A stretch of DNA of 63,866 bases from contig NZ_KB904543.1 in the NCBI RefSeq assembly GCF_000380085.1, positions 1 through 63,866 of the forward strand, written 5' to 3'. The translations under genes were made by a program, and so were the position numbers. The notes under the pieces were generated by a model. That model did no database searches. It was given only the letters and a program-made list of their open reading frames with translations, and was not told the DNA's origin. Source of the stretch: Streptococcus merionis DSM 19192 (GTDB lineage Bacteria; Bacillota; Bacilli; Lactobacillales; Streptococcaceae). Of the stretch, positions 21,733-30,080 are shown piece after piece (positions within the stretch are counted from its first letter, which is position 1; each line of letters begins with the position of its first letter).

Positions 21733-23508
21733 TTACTCTACTTCCCTTTTATAAATACGATTCATTGGACTCGTTGTAATAATCACTGAGATAATAATAA
21801 TCAATCCTGCTAACGAAATTGTATATGATGGAAAATCACTCGAATTTGTTTTCGGAAGAAACCTAATTTCCATAGATAATTCTTTTTCATAATTAACATA
21901 ATAATCTTTTTGCATGTCTGGATTATATTCGATTTTCTCAACTATTACAGTATTAGAATAGATAGAATTTATGAACTCTGAATGCTCTATCTTGTTGAAA
22001 TTTAAACTTATTATCTCATCACTAAAGATTATATTCTCAAGATTTAAAATAGCTAGTCCATCTTTTTGTATTGTTTTATCTATGAGGTAACTCTTTATTA
22101 CATTGAAATTACTAGTCTTATATTTACTTACCAATAGTGCAATAGCACCCGATACTTTGGGTGTCGCCAACGAATTACCAAATAAATATGAAAATCCTGT
22201 TTTTTGTGCTGTCAATATCCAGTTTTCAGCTATTTTTTTACGTAGCAAATCAAGGTCAGTTACAGAGTACAAAAATTCTGTAGAACCAGCATATGTATAG
22301 ATTGCATTATAGCCATAATTGGAAAAATTTGATAAATTATCAAATCTATCAATTCCTCCAACTGATATTACATTATCAAAATATGCTGGTACATCAACAA
22401 TTTGACCGGGTTCACGAATCTTCTTTGTTCTAGATAAAAACTCTAATAACTGATTATTATCTAAGAGGTTAAGTGAGTCATTTCCCATTGAAGCTACAAT
22501 TATACTCCCTTTCAATGTCGCATAATCAACTGCCTGTTTATACTTTAGGTATAGTGGATAATCATTGGTACCATCTTCATATTGACCACTTATCATTAAA
22601 TATCTTCCTAGACTGATATTTATTATTTGATTCCCGTCATCCGCAGCCTGTTTAATAGCATCAATAGTTAATTGATCATCATTGATATCTAGGTCAATAG
22701 ACTTGTACATATTATAAGTAGCGCCTGGTATTATACCTTTAATATAATCATTACTAACAATCAAAGAAACCACAGACGTACCATGTCCAATATTATCCTG
22801 AAAAGCATGCTCGTCCACTTTATTATGCACTAAATCCTTCGAATTAGAACCTAGATATTTAACTAATTCTGCATGCTCATAGCTTATTCCTGAGTCTATT
22901 ACAGCAACTCTAATATCATCTAACGGCCAATAATGCTTATAATATCTTCCATTATCAGTAAGTCGTTGCATATCCCACTGATATTTCCATAAATTTTGTT
23001 CTTCCGATTCTTGTCCTTCAGAGTTGCTTTTGTTAAACAATCTTAGCGTTACTTTGTCGGTTTTATTAAACTCATCAGTAGTATTCAGTTTCTCAACCTC
23101 TGTACTTGAAATAGCTATATCAACTTTTGATGAAACTGCATGCCTGTCAGAACTTCTATCTGTTTGCTCAGCAACACCATTCTTATTTCCCGCCTCCCCT
23201 TCTAAATAATTCAAATTATCATCAATAGTAGGTACTGATTCCGTAGAAAAATTTTTAATTTCTGTAATCTCTTCTAAGAAATTTGAAGTGCCTCTATCTA
23301 AACTTTGGGGTAACTCTACATTCATGCTATGATTATAAGAAATTTCATCAAATGAATCAGGTTTTATATTCGCTAAACTATAAGTAGTCCCAGCAACTTC
23401 TTCCTGCATCAAGACATTGCTATCAGCAGTAACAGTCTCTGAGGAAGTTATACAAATTAAACCAATTACTAATATAGATAGCCTTATAAATTTATTTGTG
23501 ATTTTCAT
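21733..23508 (-). CDS. Surface subtilase (S8), candidate lanthipeptide leader protease LanP
   Basis: 591 residues. Signal peptide 1-28, acidic pro-region to about 170, then a subtilisin domain with the full triad: Asp205 (AVIDSGISYEH), His242 (NIGHGTSVVS), Ser446 (YLFGNSLATPKVSGA), and oxyanion Asn343 (ASMGND). The C-terminus has LPKTN at 551 followed by a hydrophobic stretch and a basic tail, the layout of a sortase signal but with Asn in place of Gly. By analogy with NisP it should cut the leader outside the cell; the precursor has a Pro-Arg site (IDPR) of the kind NisP uses. It overlaps the preceding gene by 17 bp and is last in the operon. Confidence 0.88.
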   Translation of the reverse strand: MKITNKFIRLSILVIGLICITSSETVTADSNVLMQEEVAGTTYSLANIKPDSFDEISYNHSMNVELPQSLDRGTSNFLEEITEIKNFSTESVPTIDDNLNYLEGEAGNKNGVAEQTDRSSDRHAVSSKVDIAISSTEVEKLNTTDEFNKTDKVTLRLFNKSNSEGQESEEQNLWKYQWDMQRLTDNGRYYKHYWPLDDIRVAVIDSGISYEHAELVKYLGSNSKDLVHNKVDEHAFQDNIGHGTSVVSLIVSNDYIKGIIPGATYNMYKSIDLDINDDQLTIDAIKQAADDGNQIINISLGRYLMISGQYEDGTNDYPLYLKYKQAVDYATLKGSIIVASMGNDSLNLLDNNQLLEFLSRTKKIREPGQIVDVPAYFDNVISVGGIDRFDNLSNFSNYGYNAIYTYAGSTEFLYSVTDLDLLRKKIAENWILTAQKTGFSYLFGNSLATPKVSGAIALLVSKYKTSNFNVIKSYLIDKTIQKDGLAILNLENIIFSDEIISLNFNKIEHSEFINSIYSNTVIVEKIEYNPDMQKDYYVNYEKELSMEIRFLPKTNSSDFPSYTISLAGLIIIISVIITTSPMNRIYKREVE

Positions 23509-23848
23509 TTAAAAATTCTTTCTTGATAAATAACAAAAACATAGTTATATAGAAAACTAAAATTAAAACTTTTACTAAAACTTGAGAAATTAAAACTAAT
23601 TTTATATGTGGAAACACTAAAAATGAAATTAATGTTATATTTAATAATAGTAATAGTGCAACAATAAATTTAGATACAATAAAACTAGTAAATTTAATAT
23701 TTATATTATTAGTTGTAATAACTATATGTAGATTAGATTGCTGAATTTTATCAATAACAACCTTCAGAAATGAAAGAGTAAAAATTGTTATCAACAATAT
23801 TATTAAAATATTATTCACTAATATATTTTTTAAAATATTTTCTATCAT
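23492..23848 (-). CDS. Small membrane protein of the lanthipeptide operon, possible immunity protein
   Basis: 118 residues with three strongly hydrophobic segments (about 10-28, 50-80, 88-108) and a charged tail ending KKEFLNENHK. No family recognised. It overlaps lanT by 4 bp and the protease gene by 17 bp, so it belongs to the operon. Small multi-span proteins in this position are often producer-immunity or transport accessory proteins, but that is inference from place only. Confidence 0.6.
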   Translation of the reverse strand: MIENILKNILVNNILIILLITIFTLSFLKVVIDKIQQSNLHIVITTNNINIKFTSFIVSKFIVALLLLLNITLISFLVFPHIKLVLISQVLVKVLILVFYITMFLLFIKKEFLNENHK

Positions 23849-25449
23849 GAGATTCCTCCTACGGTGATAATTCTATCACTCGATGCTATAATTGCTGGAT
23901 CATGTGTAATAATTATAATTATATTATCACGTTTTAATTGTTTTACTGATTCTATAAACCAATCGGTATAAACTTTATCAAGGTTGGATGTTGGCTCATC
24001 ATAAATTTTAACGTTTACATTAGATAAAAAGCTTTCTATAATACGTAATACTTGCAGTTCCCCGCCTGATAAAGATGAATCAACTTCACTCCATTTTGTT
24101 ACCAAAACTTCGTTAATTATATCTGTATCAATATTTTTATCATGTAACAAATATAAAATGTCATCAACAGTGGCACAAGAAGTATTCATAGTAAAAAAAT
24201 CCTGAACAGTTAAATCAAATATAGGAAATTTTTGTTCAACTATTGTAAAATTGTTTCTTCTAAGAAAAACAGTATTTAAATCTGTAATTGAATATCCATC
24301 AACATTAATAATGTTACCTTTATCTTTTAGTATGCCTGTAATTAATTTATAAAATGTACTTTTACCACTTCCGTTTTCTCCTATAATAGACCACAAACCA
24401 TTGTTGGAAATATCAAAGCTTAATGGCGGATATGACTTGTCATAGGCCCTTGTAATACTGCCCGAAATTGAATGAATTTTTTTATGTAATTCAATATTTC
24501 CCTCTCTGTCAGTTGATAACAACCAGAAACCTTCAATATTTTGAATCGATGCTTTAAAAGCCTGTAAATTTCCTCCAAAATCAAAAAAATATTCAATATT
24601 TGACAAGATTATAGAAAAGTAAGATAAAGAAACATTTACAATACCAATTTCCAGATTATCCCTCATAACATAAAAAGCAACGATTGAAAACATAACAACA
24701 TTAAGCAACAACGATAGTATAGATTGTAAAAATCTAAATTTAGAGTTAATTTTAGTAAATCTATCTAACGATGCAAAATATAAATTAAAGCTATTGTTAA
24801 ATCTTTTATTTTCTAAATAATAGTTCGCTTTATGTATTATATAACTTAGATTATCAACCTGATAATGAAATTGATTATAATAAATCGATGTACTATTTTT
24901 TAGTGAATTGCTGGCATCAAAAATTTTTTTTCTAAAATAAATATATATATTTACATAAAAAAATGTTACCATAACAAATACAAGAAAAATAAGATACTGT
25001 TCTCGTAAAAGATATATCAAAATCATTGCTGTTTGAATAATTCTTAGAAAATATATTATAAAATTATCTAATAAAAATGTAGTAATTTGCCCTAAATCCA
25101 GATTTACTCTTTGGGTTAGCTCGCTAGCTTTTATCTTAGTTATCTCATTATAATTTAACTTCCTAAGAATATTTAAAATATCTATTCTTACAGTTTGACT
25201 CACTTTTTCAGAAAAATGAATTGCTAAAAACTTATTTATAAATTGTAATAACTGATTTAATAGTCCTACTAAAAACATATAAAATATTGTTGTTTTCAGG
25301 TTGTTCAAGTCATGACTAACTAGCTGATTTAGAAATTGCCCAGTTAATAATGGAAATAATAATTCTAAAATAAAACTTATAAATACGATTATGTTGTAAA
25401 TAGAAAATACCAGCCTCTGATTCCCTATATATTTATATACTATCTTCAT
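23845..25449 (-). CDS. ABC exporter, candidate lanthipeptide transporter LanT
   Basis: 534-residue half-transporter: six membrane segments in the first 300 residues, then an ATPase with Walker A IGENGSGKSTFYKLI, signature SLSGGELQVLRIIESF, Walker B VKIYDEPTSNLDK and H-loop ITHDP. There is no N-terminal C39 peptidase domain, so it would export the precursor with its leader still attached, which fits the separate surface protease. Very AT-rich codon use. It lies 255 bp downstream of the precursor gene behind a strong hairpin. Confidence 0.85.
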   Translation of the reverse strand: MKIVYKYIGNQRLVFSIYNIIVFISFILELLFPLLTGQFLNQLVSHDLNNLKTTIFYMFLVGLLNQLLQFINKFLAIHFSEKVSQTVRIDILNILRKLNYNEITKIKASELTQRVNLDLGQITTFLLDNFIIYFLRIIQTAMILIYLLREQYLIFLVFVMVTFFYVNIYIYFRKKIFDASNSLKNSTSIYYNQFHYQVDNLSYIIHKANYYLENKRFNNSFNLYFASLDRFTKINSKFRFLQSILSLLLNVVMFSIVAFYVMRDNLEIGIVNVSLSYFSIILSNIEYFFDFGGNLQAFKASIQNIEGFWLLSTDREGNIELHKKIHSISGSITRAYDKSYPPLSFDISNNGLWSIIGENGSGKSTFYKLITGILKDKGNIINVDGYSITDLNTVFLRRNNFTIVEQKFPIFDLTVQDFFTMNTSCATVDDILYLLHDKNIDTDIINEVLVTKWSEVDSSLSGGELQVLRIIESFLSNVNVKIYDEPTSNLDKVYTDWFIESVKQLKRDNIIIIITHDPAIIASSDRIITVGGIS

Positions 25450-25483
25450 ATATCTTAAATCCTTGCTGAGGATAACTATGAAA

Positions 25484-25537
25484 ATAAGATGAGATGCATC
25501 GCAAAACTTAAAAAATTAGCAATATATCTCATCTTAT
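25484..25537 (-). terminator. Hairpin between precursor gene and lanT (partial terminator/attenuator)
   Basis: ATAAGATGAGAT at the left pairs with ATCTCATCTTAT at the right (12 bp), extended by partly paired bases; on the minus strand the stem runs into TTTTCAT. It lies between the peptide gene and lanT and could let most transcripts end after the precursor. Confidence 0.65.
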
Positions 25538-25704
25538 CCTACCATTTTATTATATTCTATAAACTAATAAAAATTTTAGACTTGTTCAGAAACATACTAT
25601 ATTTATAAAGCATATAAAGCTATTAATATAACTTTTTTGCAATGCTTATACAGTACACTTAGCAGACAACAATACCTACATTTCTATTTATTTTCAATAT
25701 AAAG

Positions 25705-25869
25705 TCAACCTTTACATCTCACACTTTGAGTAGACCAGAAGCCTGTAACAGTAGTCACTGTAAAGGTAACAGTGGTAGGGAAGCGTGGATCGATACCTTG
25801 GGTTGCACCAGATACTGGTAATTTCTGTAAATCAAGTACAGATGTTACTTGGGGAATATTTTTTGACAT
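25705..25869 (-). CDS. Class III lanthipeptide precursor peptide (LanA)
   Basis: 54 residues, starts MSKNIPQVTS at ATG 25869 with AAAGGA nine bases upstream. Leader part carries LDLQ (residues 12-15), like the hydrophobic LxLQ motif recognised by class III synthetases. Residues 26-29 are IDPR, a candidate Pro-Arg cleavage site, after which a 25-residue core remains. The core is Thr-rich (TTVTFTVTTVT) and ends WSTQSVRCKG, where Ser46-x2-Ser49-x2-Cys52 fits the labionin/lanthionine motif. There is one Cys and ten Ser/Thr in the core. It sits between the LanKC and exporter genes on the same strand. Cleavage site and ring type are inference. Confidence 0.85.
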   Translation of the reverse strand: MSKNIPQVTSVLDLQKLPVSGATQGIDPRFPTTVTFTVTTVTGFWSTQSVRCKG

Positions 25870-25901
25870 AACTAAATCCTTTCTAAAGTAGAAAATACAC
25901 T

Positions 25902-25939
25902 AAGAAATTTAAACAACTAAAAGAAATTTAAACAGCTAA
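25902..25939. repeat. Tandem 19-bp direct repeat upstream of the precursor gene
   Basis: On the minus strand TTAGCTGTTTAAATTTCTT is followed directly by TTAGTTGTTTAAATTTCTT (one difference). It lies between the LanKC stop and the precursor ribosome site, 33 bases before the ATG. Possible regulator site; GTTTAAAT also occurs upstream of lanKC near 28530. Confidence 0.6.
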
Positions 25940-25951
25940 AAAACATTCTTC

Positions 25952-28459
25952 TTAGTACATTTTAAACACCCCCTTTATTAATATTGGTAACCAGAGAAAT
26001 GGATTTTGCCTTTTCCAAGCTTCAATAGCTAGTATAGCTCCTGAGTTACCTGTCAGAATATCCAATGATAACCGGACAGCCCCACGACCTGGCAAAACAA
26101 GTGTCTCCCCTCTGTTAACCAAATATAAATTTAAAAGTAACATAATTTCTTTCGGAACATCTTTTTCTTCTAAAATTGCTAATAATAGTATTTGTCCAAA
26201 TGCTCCCGATAAAAAATTACCATCATAAAATGTAATAAGTTTTAAATTATTCTTTATTTTTTTTAATTTTTCATCGAATGAATTATCATTCAGAATATAC
26301 TTGAGATAATACCAAACTAATGAGACCCCAACACTGCCCGATTCTAAATAGGGCATCAATCTATTTTCAGAAACTGTCAGTTGAATAACACCAGTAGGCA
26401 CATCCTCAATTAACTTCATTTCCATTTTATTTAAAATTAATATAGCAATTTCATAATAACTTTGATTTCCAGTCTCAGAAAAGAGTACCAATAACATTAA
26501 AGCAATTCCTGAAACTCCTGTTAGCAAATCTAAATTATCAAATTTTTTTATTTCTTCCTCTATATAAAATTTATGCTTGATAAATAAATTTTCAGTTTTT
26601 ATTCTGATACTTTCATGAATCTCTGAATTATAATTGCCAATACTTAATAACCCTAGAACAATCCCACTTACTCCCGATTTTAAAGATAAATCCGAAGTTA
26701 CTTCAAACGAATCCAACTCTTCCAATAAGCTGCGAGATAAATCATCCGCTATTTCTATCTCCCCAATTGAGTACAAAACATTAATTATTCCAGTTCTTCC
26801 AGTAAGAAGTCCTAAGTCACATTTTTTTATCAAGTCCTTTTGAGATATTATCCAATTTTTATAACTATGTACATTTGCCCCACCCATATGCAAAGCGTAT
26901 AACATTCCCAAGCCACCTGTTAAATAGTTTATTTTTCCATAACTATCTAAATACGCATCCAGCTCTCCATATGAAAAAATATCTTCTTGAATAACATTAT
27001 TCACAATACCACTAACTAATCTTCTCTCGATATCTTCAAGATCATAATTGAATAGTTCTCTATCGTGAATACCTACATAATCAGAAAAATACTTTCTAAT
27101 TATCTCCTTACCATATATATGGTTTATATAGCTATCTTGAATATTATGTTGTCTGTTATCGAAGTTATCAATAGGTGCTATCGGCAGAAGTAAGTATCGA
27201 ATAATTTTCTTAAGAGATTTTTTATCATTTTCTTTTCTTGTGCAATCATTATTAGAAAAACCATATGTTGCTAGTCCTGAGTATTTTTCGTTTACATCGC
27301 CTGCTGTTTCAAAATCAATCAATCGACACTCTAAATCGTCATTAATCATAATATTACTAGGTTGTAGGTCTGACAAACCAATTCCATCTTCATGGATAGT
27401 ACTTAAAATATACTCAAGTTCATTTGCAATCCTTCTAACTTTTAAAATATAGTCTGTTTTATCAGTTTCTGAAGTATATTCAAAATTAATGGTACACCAT
27501 TGTGTTAACGTAATCCCTGTGATAAATTCTTCAACAAGATAATAATTTTCCCAGTATTCAAAAGCTTCTATTGAGTTTACTACATATTCATTGTCTTTCA
27601 GCCTTTCAAGAACATTATACTCAGATTTTAACCTTTCGATAATAGATTTTTTCTGAGAATCAAAACCAGTTGAAGAACGCCCCTCCTTAATAACAACTTT
27701 TCTATCACTACTTCTTTTCTTAGCAACATATATACCACCGGAAGTCGTATACTTCAATGATTTCAGAAATATGTAGTCATTAAATCTATCTTGATTTTCC
27801 AGAACTTCTGAATGTACGCTATTAATACTCTCCTCTAAACATTTGGGAATATTAACAAAGTTAGGAATGTCAAAAAATGGTTCTCTCTTATCTGGATAAT
27901 AGTTCCCCTCAGGATCCAGAATACATAATTCACCCTGATTTTCTATTCTTTGGAATGCTCCATATCTAAAAAAAATATTTGAGTCCTTATATCTTCTATC
28001 GGTCAGAACATAACATGCCTTAGTAAATTTTTTTAATATATTATATAAATTTTCAAGAACTGTAGCAAGCATATCTTCCTGAGGATAGATAGTGATAAAC
28101 TTGCCAGAAAGTAATCTATTTCCATTCTTCGACAAAGTGTCTAAAAGATCTATCTTTGAATAAATGTGCTTAAACGAGATTCTATTTTCAAACAAATATG
28201 ATGCAACTTCTCTTAAAACTTCTTCGCTTTCCTCATACTTAACACTAATATGTAATTTCCAGCCCTGAAGTGGTAGTTCATCCGCTTTAGAAGTATAATA
28301 TACCCAAAACTTATTTTCTGAAATGATACAATCATAATCTTTAGGGATATTTAACAATTCAAAAATCTCAGTGACATTTATATTATTTAACGAATCAACA
28401 AAAAAATCATCATCTGCTACTAAATACCTTGAATTTTCCATATCATTAAAAATGCTCAC
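25952..28459 (-). CDS. Class III lanthipeptide synthetase LanKC
   Basis: 835 residues in the LanKC order. An N-terminal phosphoSer/Thr lyase-like region (1 to about 220) is followed by a protein-kinase domain: GGIYVAKKRSSDRKVVIKEG, a catalytic loop LSDLQPSNIMI (HxD replaced by LSD) and LIDFETAG as metal loop. The C-terminal LanC-like cyclase (about 490-835) has Gly-rich turns LLTGRTGIINVL, LKSGVSGIVLGL, LLTGVSGIALML, YLESGSVGVSL and LSGAFGQILL. The LanC part has one Cys and no CHG, so the zinc ligands of classes I, II and IV are missing; this makes it class III. It dehydrates and cyclises the adjacent precursor. Start is GTG 28459 or ATG 28441; neither has a strong ribosome site. Confidence 0.9.
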   Translation of the reverse strand: MSIFNDMENSRYLVADDDFFVDSLNNINVTEIFELLNIPKDYDCIISENKFWVYYTSKADELPLQGWKLHISVKYEESEEVLREVASYLFENRISFKHIYSKIDLLDTLSKNGNRLLSGKFITIYPQEDMLATVLENLYNILKKFTKACYVLTDRRYKDSNIFFRYGAFQRIENQGELCILDPEGNYYPDKREPFFDIPNFVNIPKCLEESINSVHSEVLENQDRFNDYIFLKSLKYTTSGGIYVAKKRSSDRKVVIKEGRSSTGFDSQKKSIIERLKSEYNVLERLKDNEYVVNSIEAFEYWENYYLVEEFITGITLTQWCTINFEYTSETDKTDYILKVRRIANELEYILSTIHEDGIGLSDLQPSNIMINDDLECRLIDFETAGDVNEKYSGLATYGFSNNDCTRKENDKKSLKKIIRYLLLPIAPIDNFDNRQHNIQDSYINHIYGKEIIRKYFSDYVGIHDRELFNYDLEDIERRLVSGIVNNVIQEDIFSYGELDAYLDSYGKINYLTGGLGMLYALHMGGANVHSYKNWIISQKDLIKKCDLGLLTGRTGIINVLYSIGEIEIADDLSRSLLEELDSFEVTSDLSLKSGVSGIVLGLLSIGNYNSEIHESIRIKTENLFIKHKFYIEEEIKKFDNLDLLTGVSGIALMLLVLFSETGNQSYYEIAILILNKMEMKLIEDVPTGVIQLTVSENRLMPYLESGSVGVSLVWYYLKYILNDNSFDEKLKKIKNNLKLITFYDGNFLSGAFGQILLLAILEEKDVPKEIMLLLNLYLVNRGETLVLPGRGAVRLSLDILTGNSGAILAIEAWKRQNPFLWLPILIKGVFKMY

Positions 28460-28737
28460 AACAAACTAAATATATACGATTTTGTGTAGCATCCCTTCTT
28501 TTATAATTTTTCAATTTTATTACAACACCCATTTAAACATATTTAAAACTCATAAAAAACAAGTCCTTATTCTCTCTTTGAAAACAAGGGAGAACCTATT
28601 GATTTTGCTATAATAAAAATATCTAGTAAAGTCATCAAATAATAACTTTATTTTAAGCTGACTAATAATAAATTAAATTTTAGTTTGTAAAATAGAATTA
28701 TTAGCTTTTATTTTGATTTTAAGGGAGCAGGAATAAT
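28460..28737. promoter_or_regulatory. AT-rich region between phrA-like gene and LanKC
   Basis: About 280 bases, no gene. Probably holds the operon promoter: TATAGC near 28612 with weak -35 candidates, and GTTTAAAT/ATTTAAAC motifs at 28528-28545. An imperfect hairpin (GGGA..GCAG / CTGC.TCCC) at 28722-28752 overlaps the end of the peptide gene. Confidence 0.4.
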
Positions 28738-28902
28738 CTAATCTGCTTTTCCCACGTCTAAACCATTTGTTTTTTTAGTAGGTTGAATTTGTACATCAAA
28801 CCTTGTATTATTAAATAGTTGCTGGTAATGAACAGTATCACATAATAATGTGTATCCTAATAATAGACAAGCCAATGATTTTATTATTGTATTCTTTTTC
28901 AT
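28738..28902 (-). CDS. phrA: PhrA-like secreted signalling peptide precursor
   Basis: 54 residues: basic start MKKNTIIKS, hydrophobic export segment LACLLLGYTLL, then a polar stretch ending NGLDVGKAD. LDVGKAD is the active C-terminal heptapeptide I recall for pneumococcal PhrA, the ligand of TprA. The peptide would be exported, trimmed, re-imported by an oligopeptide permease and bound by the TPR regulator encoded next door. Promoter at 28934-28962, ribosome site AAAGGG ten bases before the ATG. It points toward the lanthipeptide genes. Confidence 0.9.
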   Translation of the reverse strand: MKKNTIIKSLACLLLGYTLLCDTVHYQQLFNNTRFDVQIQPTKKTNGLDVGKAD

Positions 28903-28933
28903 AATCTGAAAACCCTTTCTTTTTATTGATTTA

Positions 28934-28962
28934 ATTCTATCATTTCACTATGCTTCCGTCAA
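28934..28962 (-). promoter_or_regulatory. Promoter of the PhrA-like gene
   Basis: Minus strand TTGACG (28957-28962), 17 bp, TAGAAT (28934-28939). Likely TprA target region. Confidence 0.75.
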
Positions 28963-29030
28963 TAGTTTTTATGAATATTTTGCCTCTTTTTTTATTTTAT
29001 TACTATTAAGAATATACCGCATCTAGATAT

Positions 29031-29059
29031 TTGCTATTTTAGACTAAAAGTAATATAAT
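29031..29059 (+). promoter_or_regulatory. Promoter of the TprA-like regulator gene
   Basis: TTGCTA (29031-29036), 17 bp, TATAAT (29054-29059). Divergent from the phrA promoter, 70 bp apart. Confidence 0.65.
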
Positions 29060-29096
29060 AAACCGTGAGATTATCATAAAAGGAAGTGACATTATT

Positions 29097-29960
29097 ATGA
29101 ATATGGTAGCTGAAAAATTCAGATTAAAACGAAAAGAACTAGGGCTCTCTCAGAAAGTACTTTCAGAGGGTATCTGTGAACAAAGTCAGATTAGTAAGAT
29201 TGAGCGAGGAAATTTTATGCCTTCTGCAGATCTTTTGTTCAAACTTTCTCAACGTTTAGACGTTCCTCTAGATTACTTCTTCAACGAACAAATTGAAGTA
29301 CCGTCTAACCTTTCAAACTTTAAACACCTTTCTAGTCGCCTATTAGATGATAGAAATTATGACGATTTAGAATATCTATACAAGGTAGAGACTGATAGGA
29401 ATACATTTCTATCTTCAGAAGATCGTATGTATCTTGAGTGGGTTAAACTCATCATTGACTTCTATAAATATGATCTTAAAGATAAAGCTATTTCCTCTTT
29501 AGAAAGCATGTTATCAAAAATTTCTCCAAAAACTCAGGTATACTTGAAGGTGCTAAACACACTATCTAACTTCTATTCCTTAGTTGGGCGTGAACAAGAT
29601 TATGAATCCAACTATTCTTTGTTAATGAAAATCTATCAAACAAAGAATCTTGATCATCAAGAGTTTCTCTTTGGCTATATCAGAGTTCGCTACAACTACG
29701 CTCATTATTTAGTATTCAAAGAAAAATATAATGAAGCTATACAAGAGGCTCTTGAGACTATTGAATTTTGTAAATCGAAGCAGACAAGTTATCAACTGGC
29801 TCCATTACTCATACTCGTTGGGAACTCTGGGGAACAGTTCTTGGATAAAGAGCAGGTCAAAAACTATTATTTAGAAGCAAGAGAGTTATGCAAAATATAT
29901 GGTAACCCATTAATGTTAATGAAGATAGAAAATTATTTGAAAGAGCTGGATAACAATTAG
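29097..29960 (+). CDS. tprA: TprA-like PlcR-family regulator (HTH + TPR)
   Basis: 287 residues. XRE-type HTH at the N-terminus (RLKRKELGLSQKVLSEGICEQSQISKIERG), then helical TPR repeats to the end (for example YNYAHYLVFKEKYNEAIQEALETIEFC), the peptide-binding part of PlcR/NprR/TprA (RRNPP) regulators. In pneumococcus TprA represses phrA and a lanthipeptide cluster until PhrA binds. The same layout here (divergent peptide gene, then lan genes) supports the same role. Ribosome site AAAGGAAG; ATG 29103 two codons on is an alternative. Confidence 0.88.
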   Translation: MNMVAEKFRLKRKELGLSQKVLSEGICEQSQISKIERGNFMPSADLLFKLSQRLDVPLDYFFNEQIEVPSNLSNFKHLSSRLLDDRNYDDLEYLYKVETDRNTFLSSEDRMYLEWVKLIIDFYKYDLKDKAISSLESMLSKISPKTQVYLKVLNTLSNFYSLVGREQDYESNYSLLMKIYQTKNLDHQEFLFGYIRVRYNYAHYLVFKEKYNEAIQEALETIEFCKSKQTSYQLAPLLILVGNSGEQFLDKEQVKNYYLEARELCKIYGNPLMLMKIENYLKELDNN

Positions 29961-30022
29961 TTTATATTTACTTTTGAATACCTCCTTGCAATGTCACGTT
30001 GCGCTCTAAGAAAGGGAGCCTT

Positions 30023-30052
30023 AAAAAAGAAGCTTGGATTGGGCTTCTTTTT
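30023..30052. terminator. Terminator after the TprA-like gene
   Basis: AAAAAAGAAGC / GCTTCTTTTT hairpin with T-run; can serve the converging GNAT gene too. Confidence 0.75.
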
Positions 30053-30080
30053 CTATCATTTAAACGATGCACTAGCTGAT

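Noticed and set aside
25952..28459. Class IV (LanL) or class II (LanM) synthetase
   Set aside because: The cyclase domain lacks the Cys-Cys/His zinc ligands of LanL and LanM, and the kinase-lyase order fits LanKC.
29097..29960. ComR or Rgg pheromone receptor
   Set aside because: Same RRNPP superfamily, but the divergent partner peptide ends in LDVGKAD (PhrA type), not a WW-type ComS or SHP peptide.
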